From JAIBDK01 sp965261915 (GTDB lineage: Bacteria > Pseudomonadota > Gammaproteobacteria > Arenicellales > Poriferihabitantaceae), in contig CBDHDW010000013.1 in assembly GCA_965261915.1 (NCBI GenBank), forward strand, positions 3,038,001 through 3,102,000: a stretch of DNA of 64,000 nucleotides, given 5' to 3'. The translations under genes and the position numbers were made by a program. The notes below the pieces were generated by a model. It made no database searches. It saw only the letters and a list, made by a program, of their open reading frames with translations, and was not told the DNA's origin. Below, in pieces: positions 43,884-53,731 of the stretch; position 1 is the stretch's first letter; every line of letters begins with the position of its first letter.

Positions 43884-45611
43884 TTATGCCGTTGTTACAC
43901 GATCGATTTCTGTCAAAGTCGTTAGACCCTCTCGTGCTTTTGCCAGGCCGGACTGGCGCATACTATGGATACCTTCAATGCGGGTTTGCCGCTCAATATC
44001 GATGGCCGAACCCCCGGACATAACGATATCTGCCAAAGCGTCAGTCATCGGCATAACCTCAAAGATACCGGTTCTGCCTCGATATCCGCCTGTACATCCA
44101 CTACAGCCAACCGCCTGATATAGTTCCAGACCTTCAATTTCTTCTTCTTTAAAACCGATTTGTATCAGCGTTTCTGGCGGATAACTTATGGTATCCATAC
44201 ACGAATCGCAAAGTCTTCGTACGAGTCGCTGGGCAATAACGAGGCTAACCGATGAGGCAATATTGAAAGGAGCAACCCCCATATTAGCAAGCCGGGTCAG
44301 TGAAGCCGGAGCATCGTTGGTATGTAGTGTGGAAAGTACCATATGTCCGGTTTGTGCGGCCTTTACCGCGATCTCAGCGGTTTCTAAATCCCGAATCTCT
44401 CCGATCATGATGACATCCGGGTCTTGCCGTAAAAATGCACGCAGGGTTTTCGCAAAGGTTAACCCTGCTCGAATATTAATATTTACCTGATTGATTCCTG
44501 CTACGTATATTTCTACCGGATCTTCAGCGCTGGAAATATTTCGTTCAGGTGTGTTCAATACATTCAGTGCCGAGTACAAACTAACCGTTTTACCGCTACC
44601 GGTGGGGCCGGTGACCAGAATCATGCCGTGGGGCTGGTGTGCGGCCGTATGATAGTTTCCGAGCTGTTTTTTCGTCATGCCTATGGTGTCGAGACTAAGG
44701 CTCGCCGCTGCAGTGTCGAGCACACGGATAACCATTTTTTCACCAAACACGGTGGGTATCGTGCTGACCCGGAAATCTATTGCCCGAGTGCTAGAGAAAG
44801 CCAGTTTCATACGGCCATCCTGAGGCAGTCGTCGCTCAGCGATATCCAGTTGCGATAGAATTTTTAATCTGGCGATAATTTTGTGTACCAACCCGTGCGG
44901 TGGACTAATGGTATCGTGGAGCATGCCGTCGATTCGAAAACGTATGCGGGTTGATTTTTCATAGGGCTCGATATGTATATCAGACGCAGATTTACGTATC
45001 GCATCCTGCAGAATTTTATTCACAAACCGAACGATCGGCGTGTCAATTTTAAGATCCGCCGCTGCACCTTCTTCTTCAACGACATCAACCTCATCCGTAA
45101 GATCGATATCGCCAAGACTGCCTTCCTCTATAATATCGCTAAGGGATGCATCGGAATCAGGTGTAACGACATTTTCAAGCACGCGAATTAATTTTCGCGG
45201 GTCTACCAGAACCGGGCTTACATTCAATCCGCTACTAAACTTGATTTCGTCGAGAGCAGAATGGTTGTCAGGATCGCCAACAGCGAGATATAACTTCTGT
45301 CCTCGCAAATAAAGCGGTAATACGTGGTGTTTCTCAACGAGTTTTTCTGAAACCAATTGCGTTGGCGCCAGTTCAGTGTTGATGGAGTCAATTTCGATAA
45401 CCGGAATACCAAATTCTTCGGACGCAAGTTGACAGGCAACCGCTGGTGGAACAGAATTTTGTTCAATTGACTGAAGATAAAACGAGCGATTTTCATGCAT
45501 CGCATTTTCCATCACATCCATTGCCGTTTGCTCGTTGAGCAGTCCCTGCAAAACCATTTTCCTGGCGATACCAGGCAGGCTGATTTTTTCGTGCTGTTGC
45601 GGCTCGTTCAT
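43884..45611 (-). CDS. pilB: Type IV pilus assembly ATPase PilB
   Basis: Hexameric extension ATPase. A GspE N-terminal domain precedes Walker A GPTGSGKTVSLYSALN near residue 332, the Asp box (SSAEDPVEIYVAGINQVNIN) and Walker B-like DPDVIMIGEIRDLETAEIA. The zinc site CDSC ... GCSGC near residues 490-530 is intact. Length 575. No pilA pilin gene precedes it; the next gene upstream is the divergent iscR-like regulator. Confidence 0.96.
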   Translation of the reverse strand: MNEPQQHEKISLPGIARKMVLQGLLNEQTAMDVMENAMHENRSFYLQSIEQNSVPPAVACQLASEEFGIPVIEIDSINTELAPTQLVSEKLVEKHHVLPLYLRGQKLYLAVGDPDNHSALDEIKFSSGLNVSPVLVDPRKLIRVLENVVTPDSDASLSDIIEEGSLGDIDLTDEVDVVEEEGAAADLKIDTPIVRFVNKILQDAIRKSASDIHIEPYEKSTRIRFRIDGMLHDTISPPHGLVHKIIARLKILSQLDIAERRLPQDGRMKLAFSSTRAIDFRVSTIPTVFGEKMVIRVLDTAAASLSLDTIGMTKKQLGNYHTAAHQPHGMILVTGPTGSGKTVSLYSALNVLNTPERNISSAEDPVEIYVAGINQVNINIRAGLTFAKTLRAFLRQDPDVIMIGEIRDLETAEIAVKAAQTGHMVLSTLHTNDAPASLTRLANMGVAPFNIASSVSLVIAQRLVRRLCDSCMDTISYPPETLIQIGFKEEEIEGLELYQAVGCSGCTGGYRGRTGIFEVMPMTDALADIVMSGGSAIDIERQTRIEGIHSMRQSGLAKAREGLTTLTEIDRVTTA

Positions 45612-45852
45612 CGAATTAGTATTGATACAGAAAATTGACGCTAAAGTTGATCGGTTTTAACATCGGGTATTGTGCCGATCGTAAAAACCCACTAAAATAC
45701 TGGGTAATAGCTTCTGGCATCAAATTTCCCCATTTGACTGGCTGCAGGTTATTTGGTTCCGTGAACAAAACAGCACAAGTTGCGTAGTACACGTTACGTA
45801 ATTCGGATGTAATTCACGATTTTTAATCATTCTAGGATATTTTCCAGAAATC

Positions 45853-46350
45853 ATGCGCCTTACCACCAAAGGAAGATACGCCGTTACCGCTATGATTGAT
45901 TTGTCTATCAATCAGGTCAACGGACCGGTAACGCTTAAAAGTATATCAGATAATCAGGGAATTTCATTATCTTATCTGGAGCAGTTGTTCGCAAAGATGA
46001 GGAAGTCCAGGCTGGTAGAAGGTACCCGCGGGCCCGGTGGCGGTTATATTTTGGCAAAAGATGTCGATCAGATCAGTATTGCCGATATCGTCGTTGCCGT
46101 TGACGAGCCTCTGGATATTACGGAATGCGAAGGCAGGCAGAATTGTAATGAAGGAAAACGATGCTTAACCCATGGCTTGTGGAGTGAGCTGAGTGATCAG
46201 TTGTATGCGTTTCTTTCCGGCATACAACTCGGGCAGTTAATGCGGGAAAGTGGAATCGACGGTCGCCAGATATCCCAAACCGATCAGCAGATGGTCGACC
46301 TGCCTGTTCTCGAAAGCAACCAGGCTCGGTATCAATTTAAAGTAAATTAA
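45853..46350 (+). CDS. iscR: Rrf2-family Fe-S regulator (IscR/SufR type)
   Basis: Winged-helix regulator holding a [2Fe-2S] cluster that senses cell Fe-S status and controls the downstream suf genes. The N-terminus MRLTTKGRYAVTAMIDLS and GGYILAKDVDQISIADIV match IscR. The cluster cysteines lie in CEGRQNCNEGKRCLTH. Length 165. It starts the suf operon, 2 bases before sufB, and diverges from pilB. I found no clear IscR operator by eye. Confidence 0.9.
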   Translation: MRLTTKGRYAVTAMIDLSINQVNGPVTLKSISDNQGISLSYLEQLFAKMRKSRLVEGTRGPGGGYILAKDVDQISIADIVVAVDEPLDITECEGRQNCNEGKRCLTHGLWSELSDQLYAFLSGIQLGQLMRESGIDGRQISQTDQQMVDLPVLESNQARYQFKVN

Positions 46351-46352
46351 TT

Positions 46353-47804
46353 ATGTCGAATGCAGAAAAAGATCTGGCGAATCAACTTCAAAGAGAATAC
46401 AAGGAAGGCTTTGTCACAGAAATTGATTCGGATACATTGCCACCGGGGTTAAATGAAGAAGTTGTCCGTACAATTTCAGCCAAAAAGGCAGAGCCGGCAT
46501 TTTTGCTTGAATGGCGGCTTGAAGCTTATCGACGCTGGCTCGAAATGGAAGAGCCAGACTGGCCGCACCTGCACTATCCTGCGGTCAATTTTGAGGAGAT
46601 CAGCTACTACTCTGCGCCGAAGCAGAAAAAGCTTTTGGACAGTCTTGATGAGGTTGATCCAAAATTACTCGAAACCTATGAAAAACTGGGAATTCCCATC
46701 GATGAACAAAAAGCACTGGCAGGGGTAAAAGTTGCTGTTGACGCGGTTTTTGATAGCGTTTCTGTTGCAACCACTTTTAAAGAAACCCTGTTGCAGGCGG
46801 GCGTTATTTTTTGCCCGCTTTCTGAAGCGTTGGCAACGTATCCGCAACGGGTGCAAAAGTATCTCGGGACAGTAGTCCCTGCCGGCGACAATTACTACGC
46901 GGCGTTAAATGCTGCTGTATTTAGTGAGGGATCATTCGTCTATATCCCGAAAGGCGTTCGTTGCCCAATGGAGCTGTCGACTTATTTTCGAATAAATGCG
47001 ATGAATACCGGGCAATTTGAACGCACATTGATTGTTGCTGAGGAGGACAGCTATGTGAGTTATCTCGAGGGTTGCACCGCGCCGCAACGTGATGAAAACC
47101 AGCTGCATGCTGCCGTAGTTGAGCTGGTTGCGATGAAAGGAGCGGAAATCAAATATTCCACGGTGCAGAACTGGTATCCCGGAGATGAGAACGGTAAGGG
47201 CGGTATTTACAATTTTGTAACGAAACGCGGTTGCTGCAAGGGAGCAGGTTCAAAAATATCCTGGACTCAGGTGGAAACGGGTTCGGCAATAACCTGGAAA
47301 TATCCAAGCGTTCTGCTTGAGGGCGACAATTCGATTGGAGAATTTTATTCAGTCGCATTAACGAATAATTATCAGCAGGCAGATACCGGAACGAAAATGG
47401 TTCATATTGGCAAGAATGCGAAAAGCACGATAATTTCAAAAGGCATATCTGCCGGCAAAGGTCAAAATGCTTATCGAGGGCTGGTGAAGGTTCTGAAGGG
47501 CGCAGAAAATGCGCGTAACTATTCACAATGTGATTCATTGTTGATGGGGGATCAATGCGGTGCCCACACTTTTCCGTATATGGAAGTTAAAAATCCCACT
47601 GCGGTTGTAGAACACGAAGCAACGACATCGAGAATTGGCGAAGATCAGTTGTTTTACTGTCGCCAGCGCGGGTTATCTGAAGAGGATGCTATTTCGATGA
47701 TAGTCAATGGTTTTTGTAAAGAGGTGTTTAAGGAACTGCCAATGGAGTTTGCAGTGGAGGCGCAAAAGTTGCTGGGTATCAGTCTCGAGGGTTCAGTAGG
47801 TTAG
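46353..47804 (+). CDS. sufB: Fe-S cluster scaffold subunit SufB
   Basis: Core of the SufBC2D scaffold that assembles clusters under iron or oxidative stress. Signature stretches: FIYIPKGVRCPMELSTYFRI, EEDSYVSYLEGCTAP, STVQNWYPGDENGKGGIYN and CDSLLMGDQCGAHTFPY (conserved catalytic Cys). Length 483 equals the proteobacterial norm. Confidence 0.96.
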   Translation: MSNAEKDLANQLQREYKEGFVTEIDSDTLPPGLNEEVVRTISAKKAEPAFLLEWRLEAYRRWLEMEEPDWPHLHYPAVNFEEISYYSAPKQKKLLDSLDEVDPKLLETYEKLGIPIDEQKALAGVKVAVDAVFDSVSVATTFKETLLQAGVIFCPLSEALATYPQRVQKYLGTVVPAGDNYYAALNAAVFSEGSFVYIPKGVRCPMELSTYFRINAMNTGQFERTLIVAEEDSYVSYLEGCTAPQRDENQLHAAVVELVAMKGAEIKYSTVQNWYPGDENGKGGIYNFVTKRGCCKGAGSKISWTQVETGSAITWKYPSVLLEGDNSIGEFYSVALTNNYQQADTGTKMVHIGKNAKSTIISKGISAGKGQNAYRGLVKVLKGAENARNYSQCDSLLMGDQCGAHTFPYMEVKNPTAVVEHEATTSRIGEDQLFYCRQRGLSEEDAISMIVNGFCKEVFKELPMEFAVEAQKLLGISLEGSVG

Positions 47805-47887
47805 CCCGAAAAGTAGAATTCAGGAATAGCTCGTCGTTTGTTGGGTAATCGAAATTTAAATTAATCTGAAATTTGTAGATATAAAGA

Positions 47888-48643
47888 ATGTTAACTGTTA
47901 AGAATTTACACGCATCGGTTGAAGGTAAACCGATTTTGAAAGGGATTGATCTTGAGATTAATGCTGGGGAGGTGCACGCCATTATGGGGCCAAACGGTTC
48001 TGGCAAAAGCACTCTCGCCAATGTCCTCGCCGGGCGAGACAATTATGCAGTAACAAAGGGCGAGGTCAGTTTCCAGAACAATGACCTGCTCGATATGGAA
48101 CCAGAAATACGGGCACGAGAAGGCGTGTTTCTGGCATTTCAGTATCCGGTGGAAATTCCAGGTGTTTCTAATCTGTATTTCTTGAAAGCGGCGATTAATT
48201 CGGTAAAAAAGCATCGCGGTGAGGAGGAGCTCGACGCCATGGTATTTCTAAAATTGATCAAGGAGAAAGCGGCATTGGTGGAAATGAAACAGGAGTTTCT
48301 GTATCGGTCGGTGAATGAAGGGTTTTCAGGAGGTGAGAAAAAACGAAATGAAATATTACAAATGGCCTTGCTGGAGCCTTATCTGAGCATTCTCGATGAA
48401 ACCGACTCCGGTCTTGATATTGATGCTTTAAAAATCGTTGCCCACGGTGTCAATACGCTGCGTGGAGAGAATCGTTCAATGCTGGTTGTAACGCACTACC
48501 AGAGGTTGCTGGATTATATCGTTCCGGATTTTGTGCATGTTTTGGCTAACGGGAAAATTATTCGTTCCGGGGACAAGACGTTAGCGCTGGAACTGGAAGA
48601 AAAAGGCTATAGCTGGATTGAAGACCATGCCAGCGCAGCCTGA
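47888..48643 (+). CDS. sufC: Fe-S assembly ATPase SufC
   Basis: ABC ATPase partner of SufB and SufD. Walker A MGPNGSGKSTLANVLAG, family-typical EGVFLAFQYPVEIPGV, signature FSGGEKKRNEILQMALLEP and Walker B LSILDETDSGLDIDALK are present. Length 251. The 83-base gap after sufB holds nothing evident. Confidence 0.96.
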   Translation: MLTVKNLHASVEGKPILKGIDLEINAGEVHAIMGPNGSGKSTLANVLAGRDNYAVTKGEVSFQNNDLLDMEPEIRAREGVFLAFQYPVEIPGVSNLYFLKAAINSVKKHRGEEELDAMVFLKLIKEKAALVEMKQEFLYRSVNEGFSGGEKKRNEILQMALLEPYLSILDETDSGLDIDALKIVAHGVNTLRGENRSMLVVTHYQRLLDYIVPDFVHVLANGKIIRSGDKTLALELEEKGYSWIEDHASAA

Positions 48644-50006
48644 TACCGTGCAACGCGGTACAAATTCGCTGCTGGCAGCGGCTACAGAATCCTATCTCCG
48701 GCAATTTGAGGAGAACTGCGACCACTTTCCAGGCCGCGGCATCGACTGGTTGGATCAGCGTCGCCAAACCAGTTTGGCATTGTTTGGAAAGTCCGGTTTT
48801 CCAAACCAGCGCCAAGAGGATTGGCGCTATACGCCGTTGAAGGCAGTTATCAATAAACAGTATGAGCTGGTTAGGTCAGCGCAATTTCAGTCTGAATCGC
48901 ATAGCGTCTCGTCAGCATCTTATGAGATCAACGGCCTCGAAAGTTATCAACTGGTTTTCATGGACGGCGTTTTTAGTGCGGCTGATTCAAGTCTGGCAGC
49001 GTTAAACCCTTTGGTTCAGGTGCTGCCGTTATCGGCAGCGCTGCAGGATTATCCGGATCTGGTTGCGCAAAATTATAGCCGGTTAGTTCCAGAACAACAT
49101 CAAGGCTTCACTGCGCTCAATGGTGCCATGCATCAGGATGGATACGTATTGATTATGCCGCCAGATACCGTGCTTGATAAGCCGCTTGAGCTGTTATTTG
49201 TCTCCGATCAAAAATCAGCGCTGTTGTTGCCAAGAAACCTGATTGTTATGAAAGCCAATGCCAGGGCATCGATTATTGAACGGTTTGTATCAAACAGTGA
49301 CGAACCCAGCTTGTGTAATGGTATCACTGAGATATTTTTATCGAATGCTGCGGAACTTGACTACTATCTGGTACAGCAGCAGGGGCGATCAGCCAATCAG
49401 GTTTGCAGTGTTTGGGCGAGGCAGGCACAAAACAGTCGATTCTCCTGTCATACCATTACGCTGGGAGGCGGTCTCGTTAGAAATGAGTTGAAAGTGGATT
49501 TGGCGGAACCCGGCGCGCACTGCGATATGCTGGGGGTTTACAGTTTATCCGGTAAACAACACGTCGATAACCATACTACCGTGATGCATTCTGCACCAGA
49601 CTGTACCAGCAATGAACTTTATAAAGGCGTGCTTGATCAGCGCTCCCGGGGAGTTTTTCATGGCCGTATAAAAGTCGAGAAGGACGCGCAGAAAACGGAT
49701 GCCCAACAGGCGAACAATACCCTGCTATTGTCTCGTGACGCAGAAATCGACACAAAGCCCCAACTTGAGATTTATGCGGATGATGTAAAGTGTTCGCACG
49801 GTGCAACAATCGGTCAGCTGGATGAGGCCGCGCTTTTTTATCTTAGATCGAGAGGCATTGACACTGAAGCGGCGCGTTCGATGTTGACCTATGCATTTGT
49901 CAATGAGGTGCTTGGTGAAATCACTATTTCGCCATTGAAAGACCACCTCGAAGCAATTCTGGGTGAGCAACTGATCGAAGGTGAAGGTGGACTGGAGCAA
50001 TCATGA
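48627..50006 (+). CDS. sufD: Fe-S cluster assembly protein SufD
   Basis: Scaffold partner of SufB. The N-terminal region has GFPNQRQEDWRYTPLKAV and the beta-helix core has VDNHTTVMHSAPDCTSNELY followed by KGVLDQRSRGVFHGRIKVEK, plus VKCSHGATIGQLDEAALFYL. I place the start at ATG 48627 inside the end of sufC. Length 459. It ends in ATGA overlap with sufT. Confidence 0.94.
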   Translation: MPAQPDTVQRGTNSLLAAATESYLRQFEENCDHFPGRGIDWLDQRRQTSLALFGKSGFPNQRQEDWRYTPLKAVINKQYELVRSAQFQSESHSVSSASYEINGLESYQLVFMDGVFSAADSSLAALNPLVQVLPLSAALQDYPDLVAQNYSRLVPEQHQGFTALNGAMHQDGYVLIMPPDTVLDKPLELLFVSDQKSALLLPRNLIVMKANARASIIERFVSNSDEPSLCNGITEIFLSNAAELDYYLVQQQGRSANQVCSVWARQAQNSRFSCHTITLGGGLVRNELKVDLAEPGAHCDMLGVYSLSGKQHVDNHTTVMHSAPDCTSNELYKGVLDQRSRGVFHGRIKVEKDAQKTDAQQANNTLLLSRDAEIDTKPQLEIYADDVKCSHGATIGQLDEAALFYLRSRGIDTEAARSMLTYAFVNEVLGEITISPLKDHLEAILGEQLIEGEGGLEQS

Positions 50007-50467
50007 AACGTGTAAATTTTAACCCGGAACTCGAGCTCAGGAAAATTCGTATCATGGACGAGTTTGACAAAGACAACGGTGCCGAGAATGATGACGTTGA
50101 ATCGGTTAGCCCGAAAGAAACGAATCTTGCCGATTCGAACTCAAACCGCGAACCGCTGGATCCTGCGGTATTGCATGACCGGGTTGTAGAAGCATTGAAA
50201 ACCGTCTATGACCCGGAAATTCCGGTCAATATTTATGATCTGGGACTGATTTACGATGTGCGCATCAGCGAATCTTCATTTGTCGATGTCGATATGACGC
50301 TAACCGCACCGGGTTGCCCGGTAGCGCATACGTTTCCCGGTATGGTGGAAAGGTCGGTGGCTTTGGTTGATGGTGTAAACGGGGCCGCAGTGGAGTTAGT
50401 CTGGGACCCGCCATGGACACCTGATTTGATTAGTGAAGCGGCTCGTTTGGAATTGGGACTAATTTAG
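50003..50467 (+). CDS. sufT: SufT, DUF59/MIP18-family Fe-S maturation factor
   Basis: DUF59 protein that helps insert or traffic Fe-S clusters. The core reads ALKTVYDPEIPVNIYDLGLI, then MTLTAPGCPVAHTFP with the conserved cysteine and LVWDPPWTPDLISEAAR. A polar N-terminal extension of about 50 residues is poorly conserved. The start at 50003 overlaps the sufD stop with GGAG upstream; ATG 50054 is an alternative. Length 154. Confidence 0.9.
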   Translation: MKRVNFNPELELRKIRIMDEFDKDNGAENDDVESVSPKETNLADSNSNREPLDPAVLHDRVVEALKTVYDPEIPVNIYDLGLIYDVRISESSFVDVDMTLTAPGCPVAHTFPGMVERSVALVDGVNGAAVELVWDPPWTPDLISEAARLELGLI

Positions 50468-50520
50468 CAATGTGGATTATGCGGATCAACAACAGCGCTT
50501 TTAAACCGGATGACAATTGA

Positions 50521-50841
50521 ATGAGTGAATGGGTTAACGTAATTGATGCCGATGAGCTGCCTAATGGTGGCCATGTTGTCGCGGATGTTGATGCTGTCGA
50601 TGTCGTTGTATTTAATCTTGATGGAGCGTTTTTCGCAATCGAAGATGTATGTACCCATGATGGCAGTGAAATTTCCAGCGGTTGTATAAAAGGCGAGGAA
50701 ATCGAATGCCCACGGCATGCTGCGCGGTTTAGCATTCGAACGGGTGAAGTCACCGCGCCACCAGCTTACGAAGCCATCGACAGGTTTCCTGTTCAGGTCG
50801 TCGATGGTGTTATTCAGGTGCGCGACGATCGATGGGATTGA
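50521..50841 (+). CDS. Rieske [2Fe-2S] ferredoxin-type protein
   Basis: Small soluble Rieske protein of 106 residues with the cluster motifs CTHDGS and CPRHAARF, each giving one Cys and one His ligand. Related proteins serve as ferredoxins of ring-hydroxylating oxygenases, but here no oxygenase is nearby and the gene follows sufT, as in several suf operons. An electron-transfer role for the Suf pathway is a guess. Confidence 0.88.
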   Translation: MSEWVNVIDADELPNGGHVVADVDAVDVVVFNLDGAFFAIEDVCTHDGSEISSGCIKGEEIECPRHAARFSIRTGEVTAPPAYEAIDRFPVQVVDGVIQVRDDRWD

Positions 50842-51029
50842 CGATGCAATAATTTTCCCCTCCCGTATCGGCATGTTTCACCAACAAACGGAAATTCAAA
50901 TTCGGCTAATTCATTTTAAATCGTAAATTATTTGAGCGGATGGGCATCAAGGCCATTTTAGCGCAATTTGAGGGCAACGATTTAAGGTACAATGCACGGT
51001 TGTTTTCAAATCATTTTCAGATGACCTAA

Positions 51030-52313
51030 ATGGATAAACTAATCGCTACCGGTGGCGGTGCTCTGCGCGGAGAAATTCGAATTTCCGGGGCTAAAAATGC
51101 TGCTCTCCCATTAATGATCTCATCTTTACTCACGGAAGAGTCGTTGGCGATAAGTAATATTCCCCATCTGCACGATATTACCACCACCATGGAGTTGCTG
51201 GGTCAGCTGGGTGTCAAGCTTCAGGTGGACGAAAAGCTGTCTATCGAGGCGGATGCATCCGAAGTAAACAGCGTTGTTGCGCCTTATGAACTGGTGAAAA
51301 CGATGCGTGCGTCTATTCTCGTATTAGGGCCGCTGGTTGCGCGTTTTGGAAAAGCAGAAGTTTCTTTACCCGGCGGCTGCGCCATCGGTTCTCGTCCGGT
51401 TAATTTGCATATCAAGGGGCTCGAAGCGCTGGGCGCACAAATCACCATCGACGGCGGTTACATCAAAGCGGCAGCAGACAGGTTGGTCGGGGCGCGTATT
51501 TTTATGGATTTGATTTCGGTTACGGGGACTGAAAACCTGATGATGGCGGCGACCCTGGCAGATGGCACCACGATCATTGAAAATGCAGCTCGTGAGCCTG
51601 AAGTCGTTGATCTGGCAGATTGTCTCAACGCAATGGGTGCGAGCGTGCAAGGTGCCGGTACAGATCAGATTACTATCGAAGGAGTCGAGAAATTGGGAGG
51701 CGCAAGTCACCGGGTTATTCCAGATCGGATAGAGGCCGGTACGTTTCTGGTTGCAGCGGCGATTTCCGGAGGCGAGATCAAAGTTAAAGACGTGATTCCG
51801 CGCCAGCTTGAGTCGGTGTTGGAGAAGTTGCGTGAATCAGGTGCACATATCGAGGAAGGTGAAAACTGGATCTATTTGAAGGCTCCGGAAGGGCCATTAC
51901 AGTCGGTGAATATTCGAACTGCACCGTACCCTGCGTTTCCTACCGACATGCAGGCGCAGTTTGTATTATTAAACACAATCGCCGAGGGAACAGGTACCGT
52001 GGTTGAAACGGTTTTTGAAAACCGTTTTATGCATGTCCACGAATTGCAACGAATGGGTGCCAATATCGAACTGGATGGTAACACCGCGGTTATTCGCGGC
52101 GTTGATCGGCTGCACGGTGCACCGGTAATGGCCACAGACCTGCGTGCGTCTGCCTGTCTGGTTTTGGCGGGGCTCATTGCAGAAGGTGATACTTTGATCG
52201 ACCGGATTTATCATATTGATCGCGGTTATGATTGCATTGAAGAAAAGCTTTCACAGATTGGTGCATCCATTCGTCGGATCCCTGGTCACTACATGAAGCG
52301 AAAATCAGCATAA
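51030..52313 (+). CDS. murA: UDP-GlcNAc enolpyruvyl transferase MurA
   Basis: First committed step of peptidoglycan synthesis, and the fosfomycin target. SGAKNAALPLMISSLL near residue 19, the catalytic cysteine in LPGGCAIGSRPVNLH (C117) and APYPAFPTDMQAQF are present. Having Cys rather than Asp there predicts fosfomycin sensitivity of the enzyme. Length 427. The usual upstream ibaG/mla genes are not present. Confidence 0.96.
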   Translation: MDKLIATGGGALRGEIRISGAKNAALPLMISSLLTEESLAISNIPHLHDITTTMELLGQLGVKLQVDEKLSIEADASEVNSVVAPYELVKTMRASILVLGPLVARFGKAEVSLPGGCAIGSRPVNLHIKGLEALGAQITIDGGYIKAAADRLVGARIFMDLISVTGTENLMMAATLADGTTIIENAAREPEVVDLADCLNAMGASVQGAGTDQITIEGVEKLGGASHRVIPDRIEAGTFLVAAAISGGEIKVKDVIPRQLESVLEKLRESGAHIEEGENWIYLKAPEGPLQSVNIRTAPYPAFPTDMQAQFVLLNTIAEGTGTVVETVFENRFMHVHELQRMGANIELDGNTAVIRGVDRLHGAPVMATDLRASACLVLAGLIAEGDTLIDRIYHIDRGYDCIEEKLSQIGASIRRIPGHYMKRKSA

Positions 52314-52381
52314 GTATGGCCCTTCCAGCTTTGTCGGTGTACTCGACAATATATATCCTCAGAACATTCTGTTGAATTAGC

Positions 52382-53713
52382 ATGATTCAAAAACTTCACT
52401 ATTCGGACGCAAATTTCAATGCTCAGATTGAGGATTTGCTGGACCGGAAAATCGAGCGTAATGATCAGATAGAGCAAAGTGCTGCTGAAATTGTTGCTGC
52501 CATTCAGGCTAAAGGAGACCCGGCATTGCTCGAATTGACCAATAAATTCGATCAGCGAAATTGTGCGTCTGTCTCGGACCTGGTAGTCCCTGCCGAAGAA
52601 ATGGAACGACTTGCCCATACGATATCCGATGACCTCTATGACGCGCTGCAGCAGGCTGCGGCAAGAATTACACACTTTCACGAACAGGAAGTCGCCAGTA
52701 GCTGGAGTTTTGTAGAAGAAAGCGGAACCGAACTTGGTCAGAGAATAACGCCTTTGGCGCGAGCAGGTATTTATGTGCCGGGGGGAAAGGCGGCCTATCC
52801 ATCTTCGGTTTTGATGACGGCATTGCCGGCGAGAGTCGCGGGTGTTGAAGAAATCATTATGACTGTACCGGCGCCAGATGGCGAGCTGAATCCAGCCGTT
52901 ATGGCGGCAGCAAAGATTTGTAAAGTGGATCGTATTTTCAGCGTCGGTGGAGCCCAGGCGGTAGCGGCGTTAGCGTATGGTACTGATACCATTCCAGCGG
53001 TGGATAAAATTGTTGGCCCGGGAAATGCCTATGTAGCTGCCGCAAAGAAGTTGGTATTTGGCGCGGTTGGTATCGATATGATTGCAGGCCCTTCAGAGGT
53101 TTTGGTGATTTGCGATGATTCTGCTGAGCCAAATTGGGTGGCGATGGATTTGTTTGCCCAGGCTGAACATGATGAATTGGCGCAAGCTATCGCGATCACC
53201 GATTCCGTCATGATGGTGGAAAAAATTCAGTCAGCCATCGATGGCTTGCTGCCGACCATGGAAAGAAAGGAAATTATTGATAAATCACTGTCAGCACAAG
53301 GTGCGATTATTCTCGTCAGGGATATGGACGAAGCGGCGGAGCTGTCAGACCGAATCGCGCCGGAACATCTTGAGCTAATGGTCGATGATGTTGATGGTTT
53401 ACTGGCAAGAGTGCGTCATGCAGGGGCGATATTCGCCGGTAAATACAGCGCTGAAGCGCTGGGTGATTATTGCGCCGGCCCCAATCACGTACTGCCGACT
53501 TCGGGGACCGCGCGATTCAGTTCACCGTTGGGTGTTTATGATTTTCAGAAAAGAACCAGTGTTATTCGGGTTTCTGAAAAAGGCTCTCGGGAAATTGCCG
53601 GTATCGCTGCATTGCTGGCCTCGAGTGAAGGGCTGACCGCACACGAAAATTCTGCACGTCTGCGAAATGGAAGCTACACCCCTTCATACGACGAAACCAC
53701 ATCGTCGGTCTAA
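52382..53713 (+). CDS. hisD: Histidinol dehydrogenase HisD
   Basis: Zinc enzyme catalysing the last two oxidation steps to histidine. Motifs: RAGIYVPGGKAAYPSSVLM, VGGAQAVAALAYGTDTIPAV, AGPSEVLVICDD, QAEHDELAQAI and CAGPNHVLPTSGTARFSSPL. Length 443. It lies 68 bases after murA, where many gammaproteobacteria have hisG first; hisG is missing here. hisC follows. Confidence 0.96.
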   Translation: MIQKLHYSDANFNAQIEDLLDRKIERNDQIEQSAAEIVAAIQAKGDPALLELTNKFDQRNCASVSDLVVPAEEMERLAHTISDDLYDALQQAAARITHFHEQEVASSWSFVEESGTELGQRITPLARAGIYVPGGKAAYPSSVLMTALPARVAGVEEIIMTVPAPDGELNPAVMAAAKICKVDRIFSVGGAQAVAALAYGTDTIPAVDKIVGPGNAYVAAAKKLVFGAVGIDMIAGPSEVLVICDDSAEPNWVAMDLFAQAEHDELAQAIAITDSVMMVEKIQSAIDGLLPTMERKEIIDKSLSAQGAIILVRDMDEAAELSDRIAPEHLELMVDDVDGLLARVRHAGAIFAGKYSAEALGDYCAGPNHVLPTSGTARFSSPLGVYDFQKRTSVIRVSEKGSREIAGIAALLASSEGLTAHENSARLRNGSYTPSYDETTSSV

Positions 53714-53731
53714 ATTTTGGGAGAAAGCGAA

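Noticed and set aside
45785..45835. Repeated GTAATTC motif before iscR as a possible IscR operator
   Set aside because: It does not fit type 1 or type 2 IscR site patterns; I could not support it by eye.
50930..51029. TACAAT upstream of murA as a -10 box
   Set aside because: No acceptable -35 box at proper spacing, so the promoter could not be supported.
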